Source: Eleginops maclovinus (taxonomy: Eukaryota > Chordata > Actinopteri > Perciformes > Eleginopidae). Taken from it: a DNA stretch of 64,000 bases. The position numbers and the translations under genes are program-made. Below, piece after piece: positions 63,729 to 64,000 of this stretch. Position 1 is the first letter of the stretch. Each line of letters begins with the position of its first letter. The DNA lies in assembly GCF_036324505.1 (NCBI RefSeq), contig NC_086366.1:19670927-19734926 (forward strand), read 5' to 3'. Under the pieces are notes generated by a model. It did no database searches. It was given only the letters and a program-made list of their open reading frames with translations, and was not told the origin of the DNA.

Positions 63729-64000
63729 GTAAGAAATTGTACAATCTTGCTATAAGGTGAAAATCTTCAAATGAAGCTCTGTGCTGTGGTTGATAACTAA
63801 ACAATTTTGACCATATCTAAAACTAAAGAGGAACAGGAAATTCAAGTATGTTATATTACATCCCCTAAATGTAAGCTGCAAGGCATACTGTAACTAAATG
63901 TATATATATATGTGCTTATAATATATTAGGGCATTAGATGTGTAAGGATGTCATAATACATGTGCCAACATCACGCTTTATAGTAAATTACAACAGAGGT
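63729..64000 (+). other. maml2: maml2 intron 2, 5' part
   Basis: Begins with gtaaga and runs off the window. AT-rich, with a short TA run near 63900; nothing else seen. Confidence 0.9.

Overview
The window is vertebrate nuclear DNA, almost certainly from a ray-finned (teleost) fish. It holds two spliced protein-coding genes, both on the + strand, whose exons translate into close relatives of human GAB2 and MAML2. The rest is intron, UTR and intergenic DNA with fish-style repeats: very long CA/GT microsatellites, tRNA-derived SINEs, TTAA-flanked MITE-like elements and hAT elements. There are no operons, CRISPR arrays or other prokaryotic features. Gene identities rest on translated exons compared with remembered family sequences; no search was run.

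Layout. 1-10827 is the end of gab2 intron 1 (exon 1 lies upstream, off the window). gab2 exons 2-10 lie at 10828-29301. Exon 2 (PH domain) stands alone, followed by a 12-kb intron; exon 3 is followed by a 2-kb intron; exons 4-10 are packed into under 4 kb. All nine exons join in frame and encode 653 residues, which with the roughly 25 residues expected from exon 1 gives about 678 (human GAB2 is 676). A putative gab2 3'UTR runs to about 31680. About 6 kb separates the gab2 stop from the maml2 start. maml2 exon 1 (35345-35755, MamL-1 domain) is followed by a 26.8-kb intron, and maml2 exon 2 (62517-63728, acidic p300-type region) nearly ends the window; later exons are beyond it.

Function. Gab2 is a cytosolic docking protein: a PH domain for membrane phosphoinositides, two Grb2 SH3-binding motifs, three YxxM sites for PI3K p85 and two C-terminal SHP2 sites are all visible. 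Maml2 is a nuclear Notch co-activator: the MamL-1 helix binds the Notch intracellular domain/RBPJ surface and the acidic region recruits p300/CBP. They act in different pathways; their adjacency is probably ancestral (human GAB1/MAML3, GAB2/MAML2 and GAB3/MAMLD1 also share chromosome regions).

Main points for a second look: (1) the retained GAB-MAML neighbourhood; (2) complementary (GU)70 and (AC)36 tracts in gab2 introns 3 and 7, bracketing a frame-neutral block of exons 4-7 (1062 nt), a layout suited to circular RNA or block skipping; (3) a 533-aa uninterrupted hAT-transposase ORF in maml2 intron 1 that has lost its catalytic core by a clean in-frame deletion; (4) an upstream ORF overlapping the maml2 start; (5) a 27-bp minisatellite with telomere-like segments; (6) a nested transposon insertion in gab2 intron 2.
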